Assembly: GCA_018398815.1 (NCBI GenBank)
Contig: CM031601.1
Span: 36,370,009-36,434,008 of the forward strand
Origin: Conus ventricosus
Lineage: Eukaryota > Mollusca > Gastropoda > Neogastropoda > Conidae
Direction: 5' to 3'
Length of the DNA stretch: 64,000 nucleotides
This document shows, piece after piece, positions 1-10,529 of this stretch (position 1 is the first letter of the stretch; every line of letters starts with the position of its first letter). The notes under the pieces are model-generated. The model worked only from the letters and a program-made list of their open reading frames with translations, was not told where the DNA came from and ran no database searches. The translations under genes were made by a program, and so were the position numbers.

Positions 1-1019
1 CACAAGTCGGCCACCAGGGTCATTGGTATGTGTGTTTACATTGTTTACAATAAAAGCACGCTTCGTTTGTACAATAAAAAAAACACAAACTTATGGTTGA
101 AGTTCATTTTAGGTGTGGAAATATTTTTTATTTGACAATGTTGTGCAGTATAAAAGTCTGAACAAGTTGAAATCAGCAGTTTTTGCCACTGTTAGGCAGG
201 ACCTACCTAGTACTACTCTGAACAACATTAACATTTGTATTTTTTTTATATAATGCTCTTAGACAACACTGAACATAAAATAATTTTGTCTAAAATGCTC
301 CAGAAAGTGAGTTCTGTGGTCTGGATGCTCCAGACAACATTGAATGTAGATAAGTTGTCTACAGTGCTTTGAAAGTATATAGTGTAATCCACTGTCACTG
401 CATTTAGATCTGATCAGAGCAGGAAGTAGGGAGATTTAAAGTGTTTGGAAAAGGTAATAATGATAATAATGATATGTATACGCCCTGTCTCTGTTGGCAT
501 TTACATGATCTTATGCAAACAAGCAAGCAAGCAAACAAACAAACAAAAAGATAGCTTTCAAACTCCTGTCTATATTCATTACAACCAAATGTGCTTGAAT
601 ATATATACCAACTTTCTAACATTCCGTGTTCATGGTAACCTCTTCTTTCACCCCAGTTCCTTCACATGAATACACCAATCACACGTGAGTGCACATACGC
701 AAGCACACCGACACGCACCCATACACGCATGCGTGCATGCACGCACGCACTTACGTTGCTGTGTAGCTTCGTGGTCTCTGTGAGAGAGAGTTTAACTAGT
801 TAAGAAAACTGTAATGATATAAATGCATCTTTTTGATGTATGATGACTATACTATAGCTTACATACTGTGTGACTGCCAGAATTGTAACAGTGATATTTG
901 TTCTCAGTGTGAAAACCATGATTAATGTAATTGGTCATTCTGATAGGTTCTGTAGAATTTGTTTTGGAGATAGTAGTGTCCTCATTAAAACTGTAATTGG
1001 GAAACTGGTTTTTCAACAG
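1..1019. other. Intronic sequence upstream of the first visible exon
   Basis: AT-rich sequence with no credible coding region. It holds a short GCAT/GCAC alternating purine-pyrimidine tract around 690-750. It ends in a pyrimidine-rich tract and CAG acceptor at 1017-1019. I read it as the 3' part of a cramped-like intron. Confidence 0.5.
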
Positions 1020-1216
1020 ATTCTAAAGAGGAGTTTGTGTCAGAGATGCCTCAGCAGGTGACTGTAGAACTGACCCCACGGTCGTCTGCTGCCTGGCTCA
1101 AGGTCCACAGCTTATCCCACAATCCTCGGGTACGTTTCCAGGTGTCGGTGAACCGCAGCTTGGCTTGTCTGTTGGACCATTTGAAGAAGAAGTGGGTGGG
1201 ACCAGCTAACCGACTG
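1020..1216 (+). CDS. CRAMP1: Cramped-like protein, internal exon (post-SANT conserved block)
   Basis: The exon runs from a TTTCAACAG acceptor to a GTATCC donor. It starts inside a codon (one base comes from the previous exon) and ends in phase 0. The translation contains VELTPRSSAAWLKVHSLSHN, then NPRVRF and LLDHLKKKW. This follows, residue class by residue class, the block after the SANT region of vertebrate CRAMP1 (remembered there as IELQPR, SLAQNPRLR and IEFLKQKW). Cramped proteins are nuclear chromatin and histone-gene regulators; that role is family knowledge, not visible here. The SANT domain and start codon must lie left of the window. Phase-matched exons follow at 1399 and 25316. The family call is from memory, not a search. 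Confidence 0.72.
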
Positions 1217-1398
1217 GTATCCTTTACAGGAGACATTAGGAGTTTTGGCCCTTCTTTACATCTTTTTCATTACATTTATTGCTTGGTTTGGGGGCTATTG
1301 AATTATTTGGCGTTTAGGATGTTAGTTAAGTCTTTTATGATTTGTGTTTCTTAGCATGCGTGTAAAAATTGCTGTTCTTAACATTGTCTTTTCCACAG

Positions 1399-1449
1399 CC
1401 ACACATGTTCTACCACACCAATTCTCTGGACCAGTATGGCAAGCTGCTG
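1399..1449 (+). CDS. CRAMP1: Cramped-like protein, 51-bp microexon
   Basis: The exon follows a TCTTTTCCACAG acceptor and precedes a GTGTAG donor. It is 17 codons long and phase 0 on both sides, which fits the flanking exons. It encodes PHMFYHTNSLDQYGKLL. If the donor were not used, the frame would stop two codons later (GTG TAG), so splicing is required to continue. It would sit in the variable linker between the LLDHLKKKW block and the YPHHTYTLKP block. There is no clear residue match in vertebrates, so the call depends on splice signals and phase. Confidence 0.5.
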
Positions 1450-1627
1450 GTGTAGTAAAACTTAGGATGTGACAGCTATGACTTGCGTATAAGACTTGCA
1501 TAAAAAAGAAGCATCTTGGTCCTTAAGCAGTGTGTAAATGGTTCAGCTGACACAACAAATATGCAAAGAATAGTGCTTTGGTACTTGAATACTTGTACCT
1601 GGTAGTGCTTTGGTACTGGAATACTTT

Positions 1628-2118
1628 CCCTGTAGGGGTTGCGACCTTGCCATGGTCAGAGGGCTTGCATGGTGCAGTGATCCCAGGGGCACCGCTGATG
1701 GGGACACCAATACTTGCTGAAGGGATGACCAGTACTTGGATGGAAGGCTAGTTTGTTGCTGCTCGTCATGGCTCTCTCCTGAAGACTTGAAAGGGTCAAG
1801 ACACAAGTTTCTTGGTCCTGGCCCAATGGTTGCTTTCCATGGTGGCTAGGTAAGGGATGGATGAAATTTGAATTCACACAACATGGCAGCTACTTGTCAG
1901 TTCCCCTTCTCCCCCTAAAATACCAGAGTTTGAAAAAAAAAGAAGAAAAAAAATGAGTTAAAGGTCACCTTGAGGAGGAGGATTCAGATTGAGATGCAGA
2001 GATAATAGGAGTCGGTGGTTTTGGGGCTTCATGGTTGGTAGTGGAGGGTACTGATAAGGACTAACCTTCATCAGTGCTCAGCCCCTTTGCAATCTAGAAT
2101 GGCTTTTCAGGTATGTTA
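1628..2118 (+). mobile_element. I/Nimb-like LINE N1: 5' UTR and start of ORF1
   Basis: It begins with CCCTGTAGGGGTTGCGACC, the same 5' end as the copies at 43767 and 44027. The family landmarks follow in order: the GTCAAGACA and TTCTTGG(T/C)CCTGGCCC blocks, then the ORF1 start region. Sequence stops at ORF1 codons matching the SALSPFAIQKGF segment of copy D (about 44935-44970). The element resumes at 8639, on the other side of a 6.5-kb insertion. A LINE with an intact 5' end but no adjacent 3' end is best explained by that interruption. The frame is degenerate. Confidence 0.7.
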
Positions 2119-2268
2119 GGCGGTTGTAGCCGGCCGTTTTGTCCGACCCGGCTGTTTTGTCCCACTTTCAATTTTTTGTCGGACAAAACGGCCTGGTTGG
2201 ACAAAACAGCCGGCTCTAAGTAAGCGTCCGTTTTGTCCGATATTTCACTGGCAAAGAAGTATAAATTC
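2119..2268 (+). repeat. Left terminal inverted repeat (150 bp)
   Basis: It begins GGCGGTTGTAGCCGGCCG and carries alternating GCCGTTTTGTCC and GGACAAAACGGCC modules. It ends at a GGCAAAGAAGTATAAATTC tract. The reverse complement of 8422-8638 follows the same order of blocks. It lacks one pair of modules present in the right arm. Confidence 0.8.
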
Positions 2269-2277
2269 ATAGTGGTC

Positions 2278-2491
2278 TTTTTTTTTTTTTTTTTTTTTCT
2301 CTTGTCTGTCTACTCCCAAGTAAAGAATTCATGTGGAAAAAAACCCATTCGGCTGTCATGCCCCCAGGTGGCCAATTTGGCGTCTTAAGCTGACCATTGG
2401 CCATCAGGGGCCATGACTGTGGAGTGGGTCTTATTCTCGTGATTTCTTTACTTGGCTGCAGGAGAGAGAGAGAGAGGGGGGGGGGGGGGGG
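2278..2491. repeat. Poly(T) tract and (GA)n(G)n low-complexity sequence
   Basis: A run of about 22 T is followed by non-repetitive sequence, then an AG repeat passing into a run of about 18 G near 2466-2491. No gene is seen here. Confidence 0.8.
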
Positions 2492-3179
2492 CACAGCTTT
2501 ATATTTCCGTCCTTATTGAGACACTTAGTGAAAGGGCAAACAAACAAGGCTTTACACATTTGTAATCCAATATTTTTGTTGCTGTAGTCTGAGCAGAGGA
2601 ATGTATCAAACTTGTGTACTACTTAACTATGGAAAATTAACTTCCCAGAAAGTGATGACGTCATTTTTGCACAATATTGTGTTTGTTGTCATTGTTCTAA
2701 TATTGCCTGACCACTTGCGTACAAGCTTTCATGCGGCATCTATGTTATCTACAAGAAAATAAACCCAGTCGAGTTTGGTATTAAAAGAATTGTTGGGAAT
2801 TCGCCAATTCAGTCATCTCAATAGTGCAGATATATTACATTTTTCATGACAATAACTAATTATCAAACCTACAGCCCCATTTGTAATGGCCGCTCAACCT
2901 TGCCAAACGCATTGCTGCCAGACCAGCTATGCACAGATGACATTCAGTTGGCCGAATACAGTGCGGTTAGCTGGCTGGTGGGGAGCGGCCTGCAGAAAAC
3001 ATTCCTTTCCCTCACCTGCATTCACAGCTTGGTCTCTGCAGCTGTAAACTCCCCTGCGACTCAAAACTAAGTAACTTGCTCTGAACAGCCGTGGGGGGAG
3101 AGACAGAGAGAGAGAGAGAGACAGACAGAGTCAGGTGGCACATCACGATACAACATTTGAGGTGACTGTGTCAAACCGT

Positions 3180-3460
3180 TGGGGTCATAGGACAAATAAT
3201 TGACGCACCCTAAATTTGGAGAGTCTGATGTTGTATGTGACCTTTACCTTGACCTTAATTGCTTTGACATATTTGGAGAGCAATAAACCAAACAACTTTC
3301 ATACCAAGTTTCAGCTTCCTATGTCAAGCGTTGCCCGAGATATGGCTAAAAATAGATTTTTTGGTTTTGAAGGTCACATGTCAAGGTCATAACCTTGACC
3401 TTGAAAATTTGGAAAAGGTGTATTTAAGCCACCCCCTCCTGTTTTCTTGCTTCTTTGTGT
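3180..3460. repeat. AAGGTCATGACCTTGACC-type interspersed repeat
   Basis: This non-coding repeat has ACCTTGACCTT motifs, an AGATATGGCTAAAAATAG block and a TCATACCAAGTTTCA-like block. The same blocks recur at 6340-6660, and partly at 4440-4597. It resembles an abundant gastropod intergenic repeat; that origin is inference. Confidence 0.55.
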
Positions 3461-4027
3461 ATTTGCAGTATTGCCTTTTTCAATGTAGATAGGGCTGTCT
3501 TTCATCTACCTTTTGAGCTAAAAGTTGTTCTTGAATGATAGTTGAAAACTTCGATTTATTTGTCATAACCCCCCCCCCCCCCCGCCTCCCCTCCCTCCCA
3601 CACACACCCATGTAGAGCTGACCCACTTCACTGACAGTCATGATAATAACGCTGTGTAATGGTCGATTTCCGCCTAAAAAAACATGTTGGGAGTTATTCT
3701 TCCTGATCGACAAAAATGTGGTGACGTCGCCCTTTACTTGAATGTCAGTGGGATAAAACATTACGCTAAGTGCAACATCAGCAAGCCAAGTACAAACTGT
3801 AGCATGAACTAGGCACAGCAATAACAAGCATCGCCGAGCGGCTGCAACGCCGCACGACAGATATGTTCTTTGCCCACCCCCTACCCCCCCCTCGCCTTCC
3901 TTTACCCTCATATCCTAGCCCTCCCCGATTAGCTGACACGCACTGACATTCATTAAATTTAATTGTCTTTGTCTTTCACACTGCTACATCTCTAGTGAAA
4001 GTACTTTCCTCACTTTTGGACACACAA

Positions 4028-4365
4028 ACACGCACACACACACACACACACATGTGCGTGCGCGTGCGCACGCACGCACCACGCATGCACACACGCACAC
4101 ACACACGCATGCACATACACACATACATACGTGCACAGGGCACACACACACTACATACACACACACTCGCACACACACGCACACTGAGTAGTTGACACAC
4201 ACTGACATTCATAAGTCGCATGAAGTTTAGATTCTCTCTCCCTCTCTCTCGCTGGCTGGCTCGATCTCTCTCTCTCTCACTCTTTGTCTGTGTCTCTCTG
4301 TCTGTCTGTCTCTCTCTCACTCTTTCTCTGTGTCTCTCTGTCTGTCTGTCTCTCTCTCTCTCTCT

Positions 4366-4412
<47 letters not shown>
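4028..4412. repeat. Compound CA and CT microsatellite block
   Basis: Long CA runs with CG interruptions at 4028-4195 are followed by CTCTCT/TGTCTGTC at 4225-4365 and a pure CA run to about 4412. Open frames here on both strands are repeat artefacts. Confidence 0.9.
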
Positions 4413-4414
<2 letters not shown>

Positions 4415-4419
4415 CTTGT

Positions 4420-4597
4420 TCGAATCTCTTGCCTTTCATGTGGCATACCACCACACAAAGTTTGACGTGACTCTGACTTTCCGTTCGGAAGATATCCTTG
4501 GGACAGACAGAAAAAAAGGTCATGACCTTGACCATGAATATTGTTGCTTGGATCTCTTGCTGTTCACACACAAAATTTGAAGGGGACTACGACCTTC
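4420..4597. repeat. Repeat fragment with a GTTCGGAAGATATCCTTG block
   Basis: It shares GACTTTCCGTTCGGAAGATA and the AGACAGAAA block with 6700-6750. The Nimb copy at 4598-6320 lies between the two related stretches. Confidence 0.5.
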
Positions 4598-6202
4598 AAA
4601 AACCCAGTGTATTCACTTCCATAATTTCCGTCAGTTTTTTCCAGATCTGAACTTCACGTTGGGAATCTCCCATTCCAGCTGTTACAGAGGCCAAATTTCT
4701 GGGAGTCATTTTTGACCAAAAACTTAACTTTCTCAGCCATATTAAAAACCTCAAAACTGCTTGCCAAAAGGCACTGAATATTCTGCGGGTCGTAGCACAC
4801 ACCGACTGGGGCGCTGATAAGAAAACTTTGTTGCACCTCTACAGAGCCCTGGTCCGTTCTAAACTGGACTATGGTTGTGCTGTCTACGGCTCCGCAAGAC
4901 CCTCTTACCTCAAACTTTTGGACCCTATCCACCCTCAAGGGCTTCGTCTCTGTCTTGGAGCGTTCCGCACCACCCCCGTGTACAGCCTGTACGCAGAGGC
5001 GGCGCGAACCTTCGTTGTCCAACCGCAGGCTGAATGTCTTTGAATTTTACATCCGACTGTTCTCGAACCGCAGAATCCCGCCTATGACTGTGTTTTTGCC
5101 CTCGTTCCAATAAGTTTGAAAAAAAACCGAAAAAGTATTCCCCCGTTTGGGCTTCGTAGCAGCCTCCGGCGGAAAAGCGGGATAGAAAAAGGGAGTGTTT
5201 CCGTTTTTTTCCCAAATTCCGGATCAACCCGGGACCCTTTTTTACCCGGTTCGTTTTTGATCTTGCAGCTTTTTGCAAAGAGTTCCGCTCTTGGGTACAA
5301 GGCTTTGTTGCTGAGCTCTTTCCAAAAATTCCATCCTATCAAAAAGTTTTTACTGACGGTTCCAAAATTGAAGTGGAAGTGGCCTGTGCAGCTACTGCCC
5401 TGGGGCTCCCCTCAGATACTGTTTTTAAAAAATATTCATTTAGGTTTTTTATTTAAAATTATGCTCGGTTTTTTGGGTTTTTAAGATAATCCCACAATCT
5501 TCGAAAGGGGGCTTTCTGGGTTTTCGGTTCGCTGTCAGTTTGGAGGCCCCTGCTGGCGCAAACCCTTCAGCACCGAACTTTCTTCTTTGAACTTTTTAGC
5601 AGTTTTTAAAAAGGGACGGTTTAAACATTACTCTTGCTTGGGTTCTGGTCATGTTGGCATCGGCGGGAACGAAAGGGGTTTATGTTTAGCAAGAACGCCA
5701 CAAGAGAAAAAAAGTCCACCCTTTTTATCCCCCCTCGCCGTTTAAACCCAAAAATTTAACGATTATGTGAGAGCCTCTGGGGAGGATTGGAACGCAGGAA
5801 AATAACAAACTCTTTAGATCGTCCAAACCTTAAGGACTTCCCCCCATCCACATCGGGAGGTCGTAAAGAGGAATACGGTTCTGTGCCGGCTGCACACCGG
5901 CCATTCGTATTTTACCCATGCTTACCTTTTAAAGAGTGAAGAAGCTCCGTGGTGCATTCCATGTCATGCGCCACTCACAATGAAACATGTTCTTTTAGAG
6001 TGTTGGGACTTGCACGATGTGAGACACAAACATTTTACGGCGGAGTCCATGAAGATCCTGTTCAGGGATGTCCCGCCTGACGTGATCCTTGAGTTTTTGA
6101 GAGAGATTAACATTTTTTATCTGATTAAGATTTTTACGGCAGAAAGATTTTAACAAAGTTTCTGGTGCGTTTGTAGACGATGTCATTTAACAGATGTGTG
6201 AA

Positions 6203-6233
<31 letters not shown>

Positions 6234-6320
6234 ACTAGTGAGTTGATTTTAACGTGGTGACAGCCCTGATATGGCCCTTTGCGGTCGGCTGGGCTATAAG
6301 CAACATTATCTTATCTTATC
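4598..6320 (+). mobile_element. 5'-truncated I/Nimb-like LINE copy A (end of RT to 3' tail)
   Basis: It starts within the RT C-terminal region, matching the stretch that starts near 33893 in copy C. It runs through the thumb region (LHLYRALVRSKLDYGCAVYG), a degraded RNase H, and the 3' UTR with its internal poly(T). It ends with CTATAAGCAACA and a (TTATC)n tail. 5' truncation is typical of target-primed reverse transcription. Many one-base indels make it non-coding. It lies inside the long-TIR segment. I see no convincing target-site duplication. Confidence 0.8.
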
Positions 6321-6770
6321 GGTTTACAATATTTGGAATGCACCATAAGCCAAATCACCTCCATGCTAAGTTTCAACATTCCTATGTTTTCCAGTGCTCG
6401 AGATATGGCTAAAAATAGGTTTTCAGTTTTCAAAGTCATTCGCCAAGGTTATGACCTTGACCTTGAAATATTTGTTTGGAATATCTTCCAACTAAGGTGG
6501 CACAACATCACATAAAATTTGAATTGCTTCTGTCTACCCGTTCAGAATACATGATTGCAACTAAAATTTCCCCACCTCAAATTTTTAGGGTCCAGCGATC
6601 TCCTTGACCTTGACCCTGATTGGCCTACAAAGGTCGTATGTCAAGGTCATGACCTTGTTCAGATCTCTTGCCATTCTTGTGCCACACCACCGCACAAAGT
6701 TTGACGCGACTCCGACATTCCGTTCGGAAGATATCCTTGCGACAGACAGAAACAAGATGCAAAGCATATA
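6321..6770. repeat. Second AAGGTCATGACCTTGACC-type repeat copy
   Basis: Contains AGATATGGCTAAAAATAG, several ACCTTGACC motifs, and the CGTTCGGAAGATATCCTTG block also seen at 4480-4500. Confidence 0.5.
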
Positions 6771-6799
6771 AACATACTCCCAGTTTTCAAAATCGCTTA

Positions 6800-7330
6800 A
6801 AAATCGGCCAAGTACTTTCTGAGATAAATAACGGCAAAATAACGGTTTTGATGGTTATTTAATGGATGTGCACTTTTGAAACTGGTGCTTTAGTCCTCAC
6901 TGGGCCAAAGTCTATGTACCTACCAAATTTCATACAGATCGGACAATATGTCAAGAATAACGGTTTTTAACGGTCAAATTTTGAAACACTATATGGAAGT
7001 GCCATTTGTGTGTGACAACCTTTCTGTATACTAACTTTCATTAAAATCCACCAATATGTAAGAAAATAACGGCAAAATAACGGTTTTAACGGTTATATAA
7101 CCGATGTACACTTTTGAAACTGGTATTTTAGTCATCACTGAGCGAAAGCCTATGTTCATACTGAACTTCATCCAAATCGGACAATATGTCAAGAATAATG
7201 TTTTTTTAACGGTCGAACTTGGAAACACTATATAGAAGTGCCATTTGTGTGAGAACCTTTCAGTATACCAAATTTAATTAAAATCCACCTATATAAGAAA
7301 TAACGGCAAAATAACGGTTTTTAACTTGTT
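6800..7330. repeat. Tandem repeat of about 235 bp, two-plus units, AACGG-rich
   Basis: The phrase AATAACGGCAAAATAACGGT recurs near 6829, 7068 and 7301. The shared internal blocks GATCGGACAATATGTCAAGA (TCGGACAATATGTCAAGA in both units) and CACTATAT(G/A)(G/A)AAGTGCCAT keep the same order. Non-coding. Confidence 0.7.
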
Positions 7331-7502
7331 TAATCAATTTTTAGCGTTACATCACTTGCATATGGAAAGAGTCTCCGATTTGTCACAAGATCATCCAAAC
7401 TGCTTATAAAACGGCCAAGTACTTTCTAAGATATTCCATAAAGAAGAAAAACCATTTTGGGCCGTTATAACCGATAGTAACGGCTATTCTGGTCAAATAA
7501 AA

Positions 7503-8290
7503 CATCGGGCATCATCCATGACCCATAGTGAACATACCTACAAATTTTCAGAAAGACGGGCCAAGTACTTTCTGAGATATTCCATAAATAAGAAAAAACC
7601 GTTACAGCCGTTAGTAATGGTTATAACGGGGAAATTTAAACATCGGGCATCATCCGTGACCATTAATGAACATACCTATACATTTTCAGAAACATCGGCC
7701 AAATACTTTCTGAGATATTCCATAAAGAAGAAAAACCGTTACAGGCCGTTACAGCCGTTAGTAACGGCTATAACGGGGTAAACTAAAACATCTGGCATAA
7801 TCTGTAACCCATAATGAACATACCTGCTAATTTTCATAAAGGTCGGCCAAGTACTTTCTGAGATATTCCATAAAGAAGAAAAACCGTTACAGGTCGTTAC
7901 AGCCGTTAGTAACGGCTATAACGGTAAACTAAAACATCAGGCATCATCCATGGCCCATAATGAACATACCTACAAATTTTCAGAAAGATTGGCCAAGTAC
8001 TTTCTGAGATATTCCATAAATAAGAAAAACCGTTACAGCCGTTAGTAATGGTTATAACGGGGAAATTTAAACATCGGGCATCATCCGTGACCATTAATGA
8101 ACATACCTATACATTTTCAGAAACATCGGCCAAATACTTTCTGAGATATTCCATAAAGAAGAAAAACCGTTACAGGCTGTTACAGCCGTTAGTAACGGCT
8201 ATAACGGTAAACTAAAACATCAGGCATCATCCGTGGTCCATAATGAACATACAAATTTTCAAAAAGATCGGTCCAGTAGTTTTGTCTGGA
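7503..8290. repeat. Tandem array of six 137-148-bp units with three-unit higher-order structure
   Basis: Units begin with CATC(G/A)GGCATCATCC-like sequence at 7503, 7641, 7789, 7935, 8072 and 8218. Each carries ACTTTCTGAGATATTCCATA and a GTTACAGCCGTTAGTAA block. Unit 1 resembles unit 4, unit 2 resembles unit 5 and unit 3 resembles unit 6 more than their neighbours, giving a 429-432-bp higher-order period. Non-coding. Confidence 0.8.
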
Positions 8291-8421
8291 GCGAGTGGAA
8301 CACATTTTGACCACGGACACGCGCACACACAGACACACAGACGGCACTTCCTGTTCTATAAGAACTGGGAGTACAAAAACAAACAAAACAAAAAAAACAA
8401 ACAAAAAAAACAGAATGCGAC

Positions 8422-8638
8422 GAATTTATACTTCTTTGCCAGTGGAACTGGGCAAAGAACAATTGAAAAATATATCGAACAAAACGGACGCTTACTTAGA
8501 GCCGGCCGTTTTGTCCAACCAGGCCGTTTTGTCCAACAAAAGATTGAAAGTCGGACAAAACAGCCGGGTTTTAGCCGTTTTGTCCGAGGTTGGACAAAAC
8601 GGCCGGGTTGGACAAAACGGCCGGCTACAGGCGGCCCC
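8422..8638 (-). repeat. Right terminal inverted repeat (217 bp)
   Basis: This is the inverted counterpart of 2119-2268. It has seven GGACAAAACGG/CCGTTTTGTCC-type modules in both orientations and ends GGCCGGCTACAGGCGGCCCC. The extra length comes from one more module pair and a short insertion near the inner end. Confidence 0.8.
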
Positions 8639-9775
8639 AAGTTCATTAACAAGCAGTGCAATGGGTCATTCCTCATAGAATGCTGCTGTAAGAGTTAGTG
8701 AGATCTGTTCATGAAAACTTTTATATTTTTAGATAGAGAAATAAATTTGTCACCACATAAACAGTTGAACTCTTCCAAGGGGGTCATAAATTGTTCAGAT
8801 CAAATAGAAATCTCTGAGGCCAAAAGCAGATCAGACCTGTCTTCACAAGGAGTTGTGGAAGTGCATTGAGTTGCTGCAATCAAAAAGGGAACAGGAAGAG
8901 CACCTACAAATACCCTGTCTCTGACTGCCAGCACTTTTAAACTGCCACAGACAATGAAGATGGGCTTGTTGAACATCAGAGTTATGTATATTCTGTCGCG
9001 AGTGAGGTGTTTCAGGTGCTTGAAGTATGGATATGTTTGGGATCAATGGTTTGGGGGAAATTTGTGGTGCCTGCTGAAAGGCTGTCCACGACAGGCCATG
9101 CACAGTTCCCACCAGTTGTGCGAACTGTGGTGATGGCCACTCCTTGTCCTCATGAAATGCCCTGTGTGGCCTCTGGAACAGTTTTTCCCAATGGTCAAAA
9201 TGGAGGGAGGGGTGGGAATGGGCGGAAATAGGTGGACCCCTTTCTTGAAAGCCAAAAAAAAAGGTGCTTCAGTCGCAGTCAGGAATATTGTTCTCTGCAG
9301 CTGTATGAAATGTTCAGTGTCTATGTCAAGTCAGATGGACATTTTCTGTTTTTCAAAATTAATCCTGGGAACCTGGGAACACCTGTTTCTGGAAAAGACA
9401 ATCCTGCGAAGAAATCCGCTACTCCTCTTGTGAAATCTGGTGCCCATGGTGGAGGTGTAAAGCCCGCTGCCTCCCAGTGTCTCCAGCAAGCTAAGAAAGT
9501 CTGCTGCTGAGCTCCCAGCCTCCTTCCACTGCAACAGATGGGATCAGAAAACCCCCTCCCAAAGATCCTGGAGCTCTTCAGAAAGTTGCAGACAAACCAT
9601 GTGTCAAGATGATGGGAGGTGGATGGGTCTCTGTCACAGGAAAAAATGGGTCAGAAGTAAAATGTTCCTGACCCCAACGAAAGGGAACTGGTTCTTCAAA
9701 ACAAATTTTCTCTTCTACAGTTGAGATGGAATGAGATATCTACTGCTTTCATTTCCTTGTTGTAATGGTGTGATG
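8639..9775 (+). pseudogene. N1 ORF1 remnant: RRM-like block and CCHC zinc knuckles
   Basis: The sequence resumes N1 ORF1 where 2118 left off; ACATAAACAGTTGAACTC matches copy D near 45110. A degraded CCHC region starts near 9008 (RCFRCLKYGYV, with a second decayed knuckle after it). Proline- and serine-rich linker sequence continues to about 9700. ORF1 of this family would encode an RNA-binding nucleocapsid-like protein. Frameshifts and stops make it dead. The boundary with the following 1.5-kb segment is approximate. Confidence 0.65.
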
Positions 9776-10044
9776 TTATGGGTCAGGTCAAAACACATGC
9801 ACAATTCACTACTTTCTTTTTAAACAAACTAGACATTTACCATAGCATCCGAACTCCGTATGACAAAAAGCACTATCTGACTCCACAACAAACTCAAATT
9901 TATAATTTCACTCTAAATTTATAATTTCACTCTAAATAACACAACCATAACATGACAGCAGTTCACATCGTTATCGTCATATTAAGAACACCTTTCACAT
10001 ACACATTTCCATATGCAGTAGAATTCCGTTTGTAACTCCTCTAA

Positions 10045-10221
10045 ATTGAGAAGAGACGCACAGCAGAAGCTGAGAGAAAGCAAGCCATGCGCAAGGCCAG
10101 AGCTACCTCCACCTCTACTTTAGCACCCACCCACACGTGTCTCACATGTGGCCATTCCTTCTGGGCCCAGATCGGCCTCACCAGCCACCTGCGGACCCAC
10201 ACTCGGCAATCTTCCATCTGA
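10045..10221 (+). pseudogene. C-terminal C2H2 zinc-finger tail of another LINE
   Basis: The open frame ends at TGA 10219-10221. It has a basic stretch (EKRRTAEAERKQAMRKARAT), then CLTCGHSFWAQIGL and SHLRTHTRQSSI. This is a C-x2-C-x12-H-x3-H finger. Similar fingers end the polyprotein of some animal non-LTR elements, followed as here by a GTCATCTTTAAAATCGAAGG-like 3' UTR. Everything upstream of the finger is missing, consistent with 5' truncation. Not a host zinc-finger gene. Confidence 0.55.
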
Positions 10222-10529
10222 GATTGAAGTCATGGTCATCTTTAAAATCGAAGGACGAACAACAAATTAATCTTTCTCCACAACCAACATTCTTCGATGG
10301 ATAATTTTTCTCAAACTGTCGTAACTATTTTTTTTAATGACATTTTCTTTCAGCACAAAGAAAACCTCCATTCATCAGATACATCATCTCAATGGAACTA
10401 TGACCTGAAAGTTCCGTGAATCCCTAAGTAATCTTTCCACAAGTTTCACACCAACATACCCAGTCTCCTCTTGCATACTTTCAGTCTTGATCTTGCTCAC
10501 AGGTAGTCTCACCCATTGTACATGTTCAC

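Larger units (their letters stand above)
2119..8638. mobile_element. 6.5-kb segment with long modular terminal inverted repeats (fold-back type)
   Basis: The two ends are inverted copies of one another: a 150-bp left arm and a 217-bp right arm. The segment sits between two halves of LINE N1 that join in register when it is removed. No transposase reading frame is visible inside. The interior holds microsatellites, AAGGTCATGACCTTGACC-type repeats, a truncated Nimb copy and AACGG-rich tandem repeats. Immediate flanks AGGTATGTTA and AAGTTCATTA agree at 6 of 10 positions, a possible decayed target duplication. Long modular arms recall fold-back or MULE-like non-autonomous elements, but superfamily is unassigned. 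Confidence 0.6.

Noticed and set aside
3976..4465. Open frames rich in Thr/His or Val/Cys
   Set aside because: Pure CA and CT microsatellite. The same holds for 14318-14683 and 16697-17204.
7503..8290. CRISPR-like array
   Set aside because: The repeats are contiguous 140-bp satellite units without unique spacers, and the genome is eukaryotic.
8243..8698. Open frames with repeated GRFVQ / TKRPG motifs
   Set aside because: They come from the repeated GGACAAAACGGCC modules of the inverted-repeat arm. Frames on both strands are equally open, as expected for a palindromic repeat.
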